From the NCBI RefSeq assembly GCF_001404515.1, contig NZ_CXWE01000007.1, positions 310,001 to 374,000 on the forward strand: DNA of 64,000 nucleotides, in the 5' to 3' direction. Position numbers and translations under genes: made by a program. This document shows, piece by piece, positions 35,373 through 44,143 of the stretch. Each line of letters opens with the position of its first letter. Position 1 is the first letter of the stretch. Source of the DNA: Roseibium album. GTDB taxonomy: Bacteria; Pseudomonadota; Alphaproteobacteria; Rhizobiales; Stappiaceae. Under the pieces are notes generated by a model, which saw only the letters and a list, made by a program, of their open reading frames with translations, did not search any database and was not told the DNA's origin.

Positions 35373-35447
35373 TAGCAACACAATAATTATACAAATGCGC
35401 TTGCCGCCTTCATGAGCATGAGGCGACAGAGGCCGGAGAAAAGCGAC

Positions 35448-36425
35448 ATGTCCCGCACCATCGACGTCACCTTTCTTTTGCTTGATGATTTTTCCCACAT
35501 TGCTTTCTCCTGCGCTGTCGAGCCACTCAGGATTGCCAACCTTCTTTCAGGCAAGGAGTTGTATCGATGGCAGCTGGCGTCGCCTTCGGGAGAAAGCGCG
35601 ACCTGTTCGAACCGAACAGTCACCCTGGTTGATCAGGGTCTTGAGCCCTTGCCGTCAAGAAGCAGTCTTTTTCTGATTTCGGGTTTGAATGTCGGGGAAA
35701 GGGCGTCTGCGGACGTTCTGTCCTTCATTCGCCGGGAACGGTCCCGCGGAACCTTGATCGGTGCGATCTGTTCCGGGGCCTTTGTTCTGGCCAAGGCAGG
35801 CCTTCTGGATGGCAGGCGTGCAGCAATGCACTGGGCTTTCCATGACAGTTTTCAGGAGAATTTTCCCGATGTCGAGCTGGTGCGCAATGTGTTTGTTGCC
35901 GACGAAACCTTCGTTACAGCCTCTGGGGGGACAGCGGCAACAGACCTGATGCTGCACCTGATCGGAGAAACGCACGGGATGGATCTCGCCATGGCGATCG
36001 CCGACCAGATGGTCTATTCGGGCGTTCGTCCGGCACATGCCACGCAGCAGATATCCGTGCAGGCGCGCTACGGTATCCGCAATCCGCACATTGCCGAGGC
36101 GATCCGGTTGCTCAATGAAAGCGCACCGTATTTCATGCCAACCTCCGAGATCGCACGCCGTATCGGTATTTCAACACGACAACTGGAAAGACTGTTCCAG
36201 AAGCATCTGAAGATGTCGCCGAAGAAATACGCGATAAACCAGAAGCTCACCAAGGCCCGGAACCTGCTCCTTCAGACCGAACAGTCGATTTCGGAAATCG
36301 CTCTGGCCTGCGGCTACGAGTCTCCATCCCACTTCATTCGTACCTATCAGAACCGCTTCGGCGTGACCCCGCACAATCAGCGGGTCTTCACGCAGGGCGG
36401 TCAATCCGTCCACCAGATGGCGTGA
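35448..36425 (+). CDS. AraC-family regulator with GATase1-like sensor (GbdR-like, second copy)
   Basis: The 325-residue protein has a DJ-1/PfpI-like domain (VTFLLLDDFSHIAFSC, EPLRIANLL, CSGAFVLAKAGLLDGR-R-AAMHW) and a C-terminal AraC pair of HTHs (PTSEIARRIGISTRQLERLF, ISEIALACGYESPSHFIRTY). It is closer to GbdR/CdhR consensus than the copy at 23501, since it keeps the CSGAFVLA nucleophile-elbow-like segment. Start 35448 is favoured by CGGAGAAAAG upstream; ATG 35412 is an alternative. It is divergent from the GntR operon and is the nearest candidate regulator of amine-catabolic genes. Convergent with the 36441 gene. Confidence 0.88.
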   Translation: MSRTIDVTFLLLDDFSHIAFSCAVEPLRIANLLSGKELYRWQLASPSGESATCSNRTVTLVDQGLEPLPSRSSLFLISGLNVGERASADVLSFIRRERSRGTLIGAICSGAFVLAKAGLLDGRRAAMHWAFHDSFQENFPDVELVRNVFVADETFVTASGGTAATDLMLHLIGETHGMDLAMAIADQMVYSGVRPAHATQQISVQARYGIRNPHIAEAIRLLNESAPYFMPTSEIARRIGISTRQLERLFQKHLKMSPKKYAINQKLTKARNLLLQTEQSISEIALACGYESPSHFIRTYQNRFGVTPHNQRVFTQGGQSVHQMA

Positions 36426-36440
36426 ATCATCCGGCTTTCC

Positions 36441-37529
36441 TCACTTCGGATAAATCAGTTCGTCGGCAAACAGCTTCAGTACATTGGCAACGTTGTGGTC
36501 GCCCTCGGCACGCGCCTTCTTGGAGATATCCGTAAGCAGAGCGCGGGCAAGCATGGATGGTTTGCCGATGCGTAGCGCAGCCTTGAAGACAGCCTCCGCT
36601 TCTGCCTGTGTTGTACCGGTCTTGGCGGCGACGCTCTTGCAATACTCCTCCAGGCCGCGCCTGGCGTCCTTCTGCCCCTTGCGCCAGTGGGTTTCCAGCT
36701 TGTCGGGGTCCGTCCGCCATTGTTCGGGAGCTTCTTCGTTGCGCTTGACGAATGTCGGACAGCTCACCGGCTTCATGCCGCCGAAGACCCAATAGGTCGT
36801 GTAGTAGGCCATGCTGATACCGCCGTAGACCCGTGCGCCGGAATCCATGGCGTGGCCAAGTGCACGATAGAATCCATAGACCATCAGGAAAGGTGCCAGC
36901 ATGCTCATGTAACCGAATACGGTGGCGGCCGCAGAGCCGGCAGCCGCGAATGTGAGCGACATTTTCACGATCTTGAAGCCATTCAGTCCGATTGTGATCA
37001 GCTTCTCGCGCTGTTCGACCGTCAGGCCGGCGCCACCATCCGTATAGGCGCCCTTGTTGGCTTTCCAGATGTCTTCCAGGATCTGCCGGTAGTAGGTTTC
37101 TTCCTGGGAAGTAATACTCTGTGTTGCCTTGATCTTGTCGATCGTGCTGTCAATGACGTCTTGCTTGGTGATGGCTCCGCCCTTGCCCTTTTCGTCGTCT
37201 TCCTCGGGCTGGGGGCCTGGATCGGGCGGAAACTCGGGGATGGACATCTGCGCCCATATACCTTCCGAAGATGGATCGTTCAGCGCGATGATCGTTTTTG
37301 CCGCAGGGTCGACACGGGCATCGGGCCAGCGAAAGCCGAGCACGGATTTCTGAAAGTCCTTGATCATCCCTCGGGTCTTCGGACCGGACTGCCCGTCGAC
37401 CACGAGCGGAATGCGCGGTGAGTGCATGAGGTCGTTGAGCCGTTGCTGGACAGCGACAACGTCCTGCGCGCGGTTCTGGCCGCTTCGCCCAACAGAGGCA
37501 GTGATCCCGATTGAGGAATAGATCGGCAT
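36441..37529 (-). CDS. Peptidoglycan-binding-like N domain with membrane segments, unknown function
   Basis: The protein has about 362 residues. Residues about 20-85 look like a PG_binding_1 fold (DVVAVQQRLND, VDGQSGPKTRGMIKDFQ). A Pro/Asp/Glu-rich linker (about 97-118) leads to a helical region, then two hydrophobic segments around residues 185-225 (MSLTFAAAGSAAATVF, MLAPFLMVYGFYRAL), and a charged, helical C-terminal part. No export signal is visible. I do not recognise a family; the layout recalls exported cell-wall-associated or effector-like proteins but nothing shows that. ATG 37529 has only a weak Shine-Dalgarno (GGGAT); the in-frame ATG 37556 is an alternative. Confidence 0.6.
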   Translation of the reverse strand: MPIYSSIGITASVGRSGQNRAQDVVAVQQRLNDLMHSPRIPLVVDGQSGPKTRGMIKDFQKSVLGFRWPDARVDPAAKTIIALNDPSSEGIWAQMSIPEFPPDPGPQPEEDDEKGKGGAITKQDVIDSTIDKIKATQSITSQEETYYRQILEDIWKANKGAYTDGGAGLTVEQREKLITIGLNGFKIVKMSLTFAAAGSAAATVFGYMSMLAPFLMVYGFYRALGHAMDSGARVYGGISMAYYTTYWVFGGMKPVSCPTFVKRNEEAPEQWRTDPDKLETHWRKGQKDARRGLEEYCKSVAAKTGTTQAEAEAVFKAALRIGKPSMLARALLTDISKKARAEGDHNVANVLKLFADELIYPK

Positions 37530-37906
37530 GGCGGGTATCCCGGAAAAATGTTGCAAATTGCCGCCGGATCTACGTAACCGTTCAGATCAGTTGGCGTATG
37601 ATGATCAAATAATCTTTCAAATATCTACAAGGCGAGGTGTCAAAAGAAGTTTTGATACTCCTTCAACTTAGGAACAGAAATACTCACTTCCAACAATTAG
37701 TTTGTATCATTTGTATCTAATGTAACCGGCATGTAAGCCATGTACGGAATGCCCGAATGCATTGCCGAAAACACAGAAAGCCGGAACGCCAGACCGACGC
37801 CAGTGTCGTCGCCCGGACGCGCGTGTGAGCCTCGGGCAGCAAAAGCGCCTCAAGGAAACACGGCGGCTTTGACCCGAATGCTGCAGGGAATTGTCAAGCG
37901 AGTGCG
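37530..37906. other. Intergenic region, 377 bases
   Basis: The part at 37600-37740 is AT-rich and unlike its GC-rich flanks. On the minus strand TTGACA (37643-37638) followed after 16 bases by TTTGAA is a weak promoter candidate for the 36441-37529 gene. The remainder up to the stop of the DMGDH-like gene at 37907 shows no gene or clear terminator. Confidence 0.4.
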
Positions 37907-40372
37907 CTAGGCGCGCATGTTTGCCCCGTTCGCGTCATAGATCGGAGATCCCAGGATTTCTGCGTCGAAGAACTCTCCTAGAATTTCTACCTGCAGAGAA
38001 GTCCCCGGCGTGCTGTATTCCGTGGAAACATAGCCCATTGCCATCGAACGCTGGACATGGTGCGCAAAACCGCCGGAAGACACATATCCGACGGCAATAC
38101 CGTCCTTCAGGATCGCCTCATCAGTCGACACGTCTATTCCATCGACATCGATCGTCATGGTCACGAGCTTCCGCTGGACACCCTCGTCGCGAAAAGCTTG
38201 CGTTGCCTTCTTGCCGACGAAGTCCTTTTTCCAGTTGATGAAAATGTCCAAGCCGCTTTCGACGGCGTTGAAATCGGGCCGATAGTCTTGCGTCCACACG
38301 CCCCAGCTCTTTTCCAGGCGCATCGACATGAGGGCACGCGCGCCGTACCAGCGATAGCCGAGATCAGCGCCGGCAGCCTCGATGGATTCGGCGAGACGGA
38401 GCAGGTATTGAGGGCGGCAATAGATCTCGTAGCCGAGTTCGCCTGAAAAGCTGATCCGGTTGAGAATGACCGGTACGCCGGCGACAAAGCTATGGCGTAC
38501 ATCACGGAACCTGAAGGCTTCCGCCGAAATGTCTTCACGCATCAGCCGCCGTAGCAACTCGCGGGAATTCGGCCCCGACAATGCGACGCCGTGCCAGTCG
38601 TCGGACACGTTGGCGTAGGACACATCCTCCGGCAGATCACGCTCGAACCACCGTCGATGCGCTTCCTGCATTGCTCCCGATCCGAACAGCATGAAGTGCC
38701 CTTCCTCGAGGCAAGCTACGGTCAGGTCGCCGTAAAGCCGGCCGGCTTCGGTCAGCATCGGCGTCAGCGTCAACCGGCCCGGCTTGGGTACATGGCCTGC
38801 CAGAACACGGTCAAGATAGGCACGCGCACCGCTTCCCTTGAATTCATGCTTGGCGAAATTGGCGATCTCGATCCCGCCGACCGCCTCGCGCACGGCATTC
38901 ACTTCCCGGGCGACATAATCGTGACTGCGATTTCGCTGAAAGGTTGGGTCCTCTCGCGCATCCTCAGGCCCGTCGGCGAACCAGAGCGCATTTTCCAGAC
39001 CGAAGCCCTGTCCCATCACGGCGCCCCTGGCAACCAGTCGGTCGAACAGTGCAGTCGTCTTCTGACGGCGCCCCCTGGGCAGCGTCTCGTTCGGAAATGT
39101 CATGACGAAACGGCGTTCGTAATTCTCGGTCGATTTGACGGTTCCCCAGTCGGGTGTCGCAAAGTCGCCGAAGCGGGCAACATCCATTGCCCAGACATCG
39201 ATCGAAGGCTCGCCGTCGATCATCCACTCCGCCATGGTCAGGCCGACACCGCCACCCTGGCAGAACCCCGCCATGACGCCGACGGCGCACCAGTAGTTGC
39301 GCATGCCCGGCACGGGACCGATCATCGGATTGCCATCGGGGCCGAAAGTGAAGGGACCATTGACGATGTTCTTGATGCCGGCATTGCCCATGGCCGGAAT
39401 ACGCTCGAAGGACATTTCGAGACGGTCCGCAACACGATCGATATCCGGTGGCAGCAATTCATGACCGAAGCTCCAGGGGGTTCCGTCAACCATCCAGGGC
39501 GTGCCCTTCGGTTCATAGGTCCCGAGCAGCATGCCGTGACGCTCCTGACGGAAATAGATATTGGCTTCATAGTCGATCCCGGCAGGCAGTCGCCCTGGCT
39601 CGCCCTGCTTCATCCTTTCCTCGATCTCCGGGATCGTTTCGGTGATCAGATAGTGGTGCTCCATGGGCTGCACCGGCAGGTGCACGCCTTGCATGATGCC
39701 GACTTCCCGAGCCCACAGGCCACCGCAATTGACGATATGTTCGGCGTTGATGACGCCTTTGGGAGTGGTCACATCCCAGGATCCGTCCGTGCGCTGCGTC
39801 GTTACGGTTGCCGGCGTGTGGGTAAAATAACGGGCGCCGTGATGTTGCGCTGCCTTGGCGAAGGCATAGGTCGCGCCTGACGGGTCGAGATCTCCGTCCT
39901 GATCGTCCCAGAGTGCTGCGTGGTAGTGTTTCGGGTCGATCAGTGGATGGCGTTCTGCAACTTCCTTGGGACTGATGAACTCCTGGGAGAGGCCCATGTA
40001 GCGCGCCTTGGAACGTTCACGCTTGAGATAATCGTACCAGTCCCTGGTCGATGCCAGGTAGAACCCGCCGGTGATGTGAAGCCCGACACTGTGCCCGGAG
40101 ATCTCCTCGATTTCCCGGTAGAGATCAATTGTGTAGGACTGCAGGCGCGAGATGTTCGGGTCGGAACTGATAGTATGAATCTGTCCTGCCGCGTGCCAGG
40201 AGGATCCGGAGGTCAGCTCGTCACGTTCCAGGAGCACGACATCCTTCCAGCCGAACTTCGCCAGGTGAAACAGGATCGAGCAGCCGACGACCCCGCCGCC
40301 AATCACCACGACCCGCGCGTGACTTGGCAGTTTCTTGCCGCCACCGGTTTCGTCTTTCTGGATCTCGGGCAT
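37907..40372 (-). CDS. Dimethylglycine/sarcosine dehydrogenase-like flavoprotein with GcvT domain
   Basis: This 821-residue protein has an N-terminal DAO-type FAD domain (VVVIGGGVVGCSILFHL at about 21-37) and a C-terminal GcvT/aminomethyltransferase domain (about 430-821; LSGPNSRELLRRL, FSGELGYEIYC, GARALMSMRLEKSWG). His60 in SGSSWHAAG is at the covalent-flavin position of mammalian DMGDH/SARDH. These enzymes oxidise N-methyl groups and pass the one-carbon unit to tetrahydrofolate. ATG 40372 follows TGAGGAG. It is the third gene of the mttB-enolase-dmgdh operon. Substrate may be a tertiary or secondary N-methylamine produced by the MttB protein. Confidence 0.88.
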   Translation of the reverse strand: MPEIQKDETGGGKKLPSHARVVVIGGGVVGCSILFHLAKFGWKDVVLLERDELTSGSSWHAAGQIHTISSDPNISRLQSYTIDLYREIEEISGHSVGLHITGGFYLASTRDWYDYLKRERSKARYMGLSQEFISPKEVAERHPLIDPKHYHAALWDDQDGDLDPSGATYAFAKAAQHHGARYFTHTPATVTTQRTDGSWDVTTPKGVINAEHIVNCGGLWAREVGIMQGVHLPVQPMEHHYLITETIPEIEERMKQGEPGRLPAGIDYEANIYFRQERHGMLLGTYEPKGTPWMVDGTPWSFGHELLPPDIDRVADRLEMSFERIPAMGNAGIKNIVNGPFTFGPDGNPMIGPVPGMRNYWCAVGVMAGFCQGGGVGLTMAEWMIDGEPSIDVWAMDVARFGDFATPDWGTVKSTENYERRFVMTFPNETLPRGRRQKTTALFDRLVARGAVMGQGFGLENALWFADGPEDAREDPTFQRNRSHDYVAREVNAVREAVGGIEIANFAKHEFKGSGARAYLDRVLAGHVPKPGRLTLTPMLTEAGRLYGDLTVACLEEGHFMLFGSGAMQEAHRRWFERDLPEDVSYANVSDDWHGVALSGPNSRELLRRLMREDISAEAFRFRDVRHSFVAGVPVILNRISFSGELGYEIYCRPQYLLRLAESIEAAGADLGYRWYGARALMSMRLEKSWGVWTQDYRPDFNAVESGLDIFINWKKDFVGKKATQAFRDEGVQRKLVTMTIDVDGIDVSTDEAILKDGIAVGYVSSGGFAHHVQRSMAMGYVSTEYSTPGTSLQVEILGEFFDAEILGSPIYDANGANMRA

Positions 40373-40383
40373 CTCGGATCTCC

Positions 40384-41559
40384 TCAATCGAGTGGCAGTC
40401 GCCTGAACCGGCCAGGCAGTGCGGGGTCGCGAAAATGGTCGAGTGGCCCGTTTTCGACCAGGTGCCGGTGCCAGTGCGCCAAGGCATCACGGTCCAGTGT
40501 GACACCAAGCCCGGGTCCTTCGGGAACGGCGATCACATTGTCGGTCTGCCGGAACGGGCCACCCTCGATGACGTCACCTACCTGCCAGCGGAACAGGGAT
40601 TGGCTCGGCTCGGTTATCCAGGGCATGGCTGCAGACATGTGCAGATAGCCGGCGGTCGCGATCCCGGCATCACCGGAATAGCACCAGAAGCCGACACCCA
40701 TGGCTTCGCAGGCGCCGATAAAGCGGACAGTTCTGGAGATACCGCCAAGCACCGCGAAATTTGTGACAATGTAGTCCGGTACGCCAAGTGCGACGGCGCG
40801 ACGGATGTCCGGAGCATGCGTCGATATCCGGATGGAGGAATGCCTGCGGAGTTGGGCCATCTCCTCGAATGTGGCGACCGGGTCCTCGTAGTTGCGGATG
40901 TCGAATGGTTCGATTTCACGGAAGATCCGGATCGCACTCGGCAGCGACCATTGCATGTTGCTGTCCAGCCTGATCATGTCTTGCGGCCCGAGCGCAGCAC
41001 GCAGTCTCCTGACGGTTTCGATTTCCAGGTTCGGGTCACCCAGTATCAGCTTGCCTTCGAACATGGTGGCACCGTGTTCCTCGCGCATGCGGACGCAATA
41101 GTCGGCGATCTCCTCCGGACGCATTTCTCCGCCCTCGCGAAAGGCGAAGTATTCCGTGAAGGGGATGTTCTTGCGCACAGCACCGCCAAGAAGACGATAG
41201 AGCGGTTCGCCCGTGACTTTGCCGCGCAGGTCCCACAGGGCGATTTCGATGGCTCCGAATGCCTTGACCACGGAACTGTCGTCCGTGTTCTGCACGATCT
41301 GCCAGGGCGGTACGCAGAGGTTCTCGCAACCTGCAATATCCAGCGGATCTTCTCCGATCAGCCGTTCACCCATTTCCCTGATGGTCGAAAGCACATCGAC
41401 CGACGGCGCTTCTCCAAGACCGACAAGGCCCTGATCGGTCTCGACCTCGATAACGGTCTTTGACGTGCCGGGATAATGTCCGCCGGTCCACCACATCGGT
41501 TTTTCCAGCGGGATATTGACGGGCGTCGCCCTCAGGCCGGTGATCCTAATACCAGGCAT
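40384..41559 (-). CDS. Enolase-superfamily protein, mandelate racemase/glucarate dehydratase-like, function unknown
   Basis: This 391-residue protein has the enolase-superfamily capping domain and barrel. K170 (FEGKLIL), D199 (RLDSN) and E225 (YEDPV) fall at the second-strand base and first two metal-ligand positions. At the third ligand it reads ISTHAPD, and where a glucarate dehydratase has its catalytic His (HSNSHLGIS) it has WCYSGDAGIA. The active site is therefore not a standard dehydratase or epimerase. ATG 41559 has GGAAGAG upstream and overlaps the mttB stop by 14 bases; the next gene begins 11 bases after its stop. Its fixed place between mttB and a DMGDH-like gene suggests a role in the same demethylation route. 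Confidence 0.8.
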   Translation of the reverse strand: MPGIRITGLRATPVNIPLEKPMWWTGGHYPGTSKTVIEVETDQGLVGLGEAPSVDVLSTIREMGERLIGEDPLDIAGCENLCVPPWQIVQNTDDSSVVKAFGAIEIALWDLRGKVTGEPLYRLLGGAVRKNIPFTEYFAFREGGEMRPEEIADYCVRMREEHGATMFEGKLILGDPNLEIETVRRLRAALGPQDMIRLDSNMQWSLPSAIRIFREIEPFDIRNYEDPVATFEEMAQLRRHSSIRISTHAPDIRRAVALGVPDYIVTNFAVLGGISRTVRFIGACEAMGVGFWCYSGDAGIATAGYLHMSAAMPWITEPSQSLFRWQVGDVIEGGPFRQTDNVIAVPEGPGLGVTLDRDALAHWHRHLVENGPLDHFRDPALPGRFRRLPLD

Positions 41560-43060
41560 CGGGCAACTCTTCCTTTCGCCTGGCAACAAATGCTTCCAGC
41601 TCCTCACGTGTCGCCTCGTCCATCTTCGGTGGCTGGTAGTCGGCGAGCATGGTCTGCCAGCGTCCAAAGGCGCGTTGGCGCATGTCCTTCGAGCCACCTT
41701 CCTCCCAGCTCTCGACATTTTCACTGTCGGAAAGCTTCGGCTCGTAAAACGCCGTCTGGTAGTTCCGCATGGTGTGAGCCGATCCAAGAAAATGACCACC
41801 GGGTCCAACTTCGCCGTAGGCATCCCTCGCGAAGGCTTCCTCCGACGTGTCGAGGCCGCCCGATAGGACCTTTTGATACGACCCGAGACGATCGGCATCC
41901 ATGATCAGCTTTTCAAATCCGGTACATAGGCCCCCTTCGAGCCAACCGGCGGCGTGCATCACGAAATTGGCTCCTGCCAGCATGGTGGAATGCATTGAGT
42001 CGGCGCTTTCATAGGCGGCCTGTGCGTCCTCGATCTTGGAAGCGGTCAACGAGCCTCCACACCGCAGTGGCAGGCCGGCACGCCGTGCAAGTTGGCCGAT
42101 GACATAGTTCGAAACGACAGGTTCAGGCATGCCGAAGGTCGGGGCCCCGCTTTTGAGGCTCATGGAGCTGAGAAAGTTTCCAAGTACGAATGGTGCACCG
42201 GGCCACACGATCTGCGAAAAGGCGCAGACCATCATCGCTTCGGCCATTGCCTGGCAGACCGAAGCTGCTGTCGAAACCGGACCCATCGCGCCGGACAATA
42301 TGAACGGCACGACGACAATTCCCTGACCGCGTCCGCAATAGGCACGCACTGCCTCGCTTGCCACCTTGTCCACCAGGAGTGGAGAGTTGGTGTTGACGTT
42401 GCCCATGATTACGCAGTTTTGCGCCATGACCTCCTGACCGAAGACGATTTCAGCCATGTCGACGCTGTCCCTAGCCCGGCTCATTTCGGTAATTGCGCCA
42501 AGGTGTGGTTTGTCGCTGAGCGTCATATGCGCGAACAGCATGTCGAGGTGGCGTTTGGATACCGGCACATCACAAGGTTCGCACGTGACGAAACCGCCAT
42601 GGTGCAGAAAGGGATGCATATAGGTGAGCTTCACCAGCTTCTCGAAACTCGCGATATCTCCGTATCGGCGCCCACCTTCCAGATCGCGGACAAAGGGGGA
42701 TCCGTAGACTGGTGCGAACACCTGGTTTTTGCCACCAATGACGACGGACTTTTTCGGATCACGCGCCAGCTGCGTGAATTCGCGGGGAGCAAGGGCACAA
42801 AGCGAGCGGATCCAGGCCGCGTCGGCACGCACGATGTCGCCGTCGATTTTCGCACCGGCGTCTCTCCAGATCCGCACCGCTTCCCGATCATCGCGAAAGG
42901 CAACGCCGACATCCTCGAAGATCCAGTCGACCTGGGCTTCCAGGGCGGCCAGCCGCTCTTCGTCCAGGAGATCGAAATAGGGAAGCACACGTTTGACAAA
43001 CGGGGCTGCCACCTGTGTGTTTTCAACGCGGCCGCGCGCCGCGCGCGAACGTCTCGCCAT
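41546..43060 (-). CDS. MttB-superfamily methyltransferase, non-pyrrolysine (second copy)
   Basis: This 504-residue paralogue of the 24583-26130 protein shares GNVNTNSPL and VGPGGHFLGSAHTMRNYQ with the first copy's GNCNGNSPL and [18 protein letters not shown], and the same C-terminal RRKEELPDA. No internal TAG is present. The two copies are otherwise strongly diverged, so different substrates are likely. ATG 43060 with AGGTGACAGG upstream is chosen over an ATG five codons earlier. First gene of an overlapping mttB-enolase-dmgdh operon, divergent from a LysR gene whose box lies at 43140-43160. No corrinoid protein is encoded nearby. Confidence 0.88.
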   Translation of the reverse strand: MARRSRAARGRVENTQVAAPFVKRVLPYFDLLDEERLAALEAQVDWIFEDVGVAFRDDREAVRIWRDAGAKIDGDIVRADAAWIRSLCALAPREFTQLARDPKKSVVIGGKNQVFAPVYGSPFVRDLEGGRRYGDIASFEKLVKLTYMHPFLHHGGFVTCEPCDVPVSKRHLDMLFAHMTLSDKPHLGAITEMSRARDSVDMAEIVFGQEVMAQNCVIMGNVNTNSPLLVDKVASEAVRAYCGRGQGIVVVPFILSGAMGPVSTAASVCQAMAEAMMVCAFSQIVWPGAPFVLGNFLSSMSLKSGAPTFGMPEPVVSNYVIGQLARRAGLPLRCGGSLTASKIEDAQAAYESADSMHSTMLAGANFVMHAAGWLEGGLCTGFEKLIMDADRLGSYQKVLSGGLDTSEEAFARDAYGEVGPGGHFLGSAHTMRNYQTAFYEPKLSDSENVESWEEGGSKDMRQRAFGRWQTMLADYQPPKMDEATREELEAFVARRKEELPDAWY

Positions 43061-43139
43061 CCTGTCACCTTTCACTGGACCAATCCTGTGACGCTACTGT
43101 TTTCGAGGCATGTTGTGACGATTGAAAAATGTCACTCTA

Positions 43140-43160
43140 TGCATAAACTGAAGTTATGCA
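43140..43160. promoter_or_regulatory. LysR box overlapping the LysR start codon
   Basis: TGCATAA (43140-43146) and TTATGCA (43154-43160) form a perfect dyad around seven bases. Read as GCAT-N11-ATGC it is a classical T-N11-A LTTR site. The right arm contains the ATG (43156-43158) of the LysR gene, so bound protein would block its own expression while lying about 80 bp upstream of the mttB operon start. Confidence 0.65.
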
Positions 43161-44061
43161 GAATCTCTGGAAGATCGTCGGTTCTCCGCGCTACATTCTC
43201 ATTTTCGAGGCGGCTGCCAGGCATGGCTCGTTCACCCGGGCGGCTGCAGAACTGAATGTCCAGCAACCGGCCGTCAGCGCGGCGGTCAAACGGCTTGAGC
43301 AGGCTCTCGGTGCTCCACTCTTCCGCCGGTCGCACAAGAAGGTGGAGCTGACACCGGCCGGAGCCCGGTTCTATGCGGAAACGTCCAAGGGGTTGCATCA
43401 GATCCTTGAAGCGGCGCATGCAGTCCAGGCGGGAGCCCGGAACGCTATCGTCACCCTCTGTGCCTCGACCGCCTTCAACACCTACTGGATGATGCCGCGT
43501 CTGAGAACCTTGCGTGACCTGCACCCGAATATCGACCTTCGCCTGCAATCCAGCGACCGTGAGCCGGATATAGACGATGGTGGCATCACACTGGCGATAC
43601 GACGGGGCGACGGGCGTTGGCCGGGATGTCACGCCGCGCTGATTGCCGAGGAGACTATCTACCCGATTGCCAGTCCCGCTCTGATGACGGCTGCTGAGCT
43701 CCGGCACAAGGCGGATATTCTCGGTCATACGCTGATCCACCTGGAAGAACCCGTCCGTGAGCGCCCCAGCTGGAAGGACTGGTTCGATGCGCAGGGATGC
43801 AATGTTGCGATCCCGCCTTCAGGCTTGCGTTTGAACGACTACGCCCTGGTTCTGAATGCCGCCATTTCCGGTGAAGGCATTGCATTCGGGTGGAACCACC
43901 TGGCTCGTCCGCTGGTCAGGAAGAAGCTGCTTAATGCCCGAATGGACTGGAGCTGGCGGACTGGCATGGGATTTTATCTCGTCTGGTCGAAATCCCGTCC
44001 TCTGAGTGAAAATGCAGAACGCGTGCGGAAGTGGTTCGTGTCCGCGGCTGCGATCGAATGA
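43156..44061 (+). CDS. LysR-family regulator (GcvA-like)
   Basis: This 301-residue LTTR of the GcvA group has its HTH in residues about 10-67 (YILIFEAAARHGSFTRAA, VQQPAVSAAVKRLE) and effector domain with LCASTAFNTYWMMPRL. It begins SPRYILIFEAAARH, typical of the GcvA-like LTTRs that neighbour amine and glycine-cleavage-type genes. It is divergent from the mttB-enolase-dmgdh operon across 95 bases, and a perfect box overlaps its own start. Probable activator of that operon with autorepression (inference). Confidence 0.92.
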   Translation: MQNLWKIVGSPRYILIFEAAARHGSFTRAAAELNVQQPAVSAAVKRLEQALGAPLFRRSHKKVELTPAGARFYAETSKGLHQILEAAHAVQAGARNAIVTLCASTAFNTYWMMPRLRTLRDLHPNIDLRLQSSDREPDIDDGGITLAIRRGDGRWPGCHAALIAEETIYPIASPALMTAAELRHKADILGHTLIHLEEPVRERPSWKDWFDAQGCNVAIPPSGLRLNDYALVLNAAISGEGIAFGWNHLARPLVRKKLLNARMDWSWRTGMGFYLVWSKSRPLSENAERVRKWFVSAAAIE

Positions 44062-44143
44062 CCGAATTCTCACAAGGGTCAGCTTTTCGGCGACCTAAAC
44101 AGCGGGTGCGTATACGGAGGTCGGTGTGGCTAATGTCACGATG

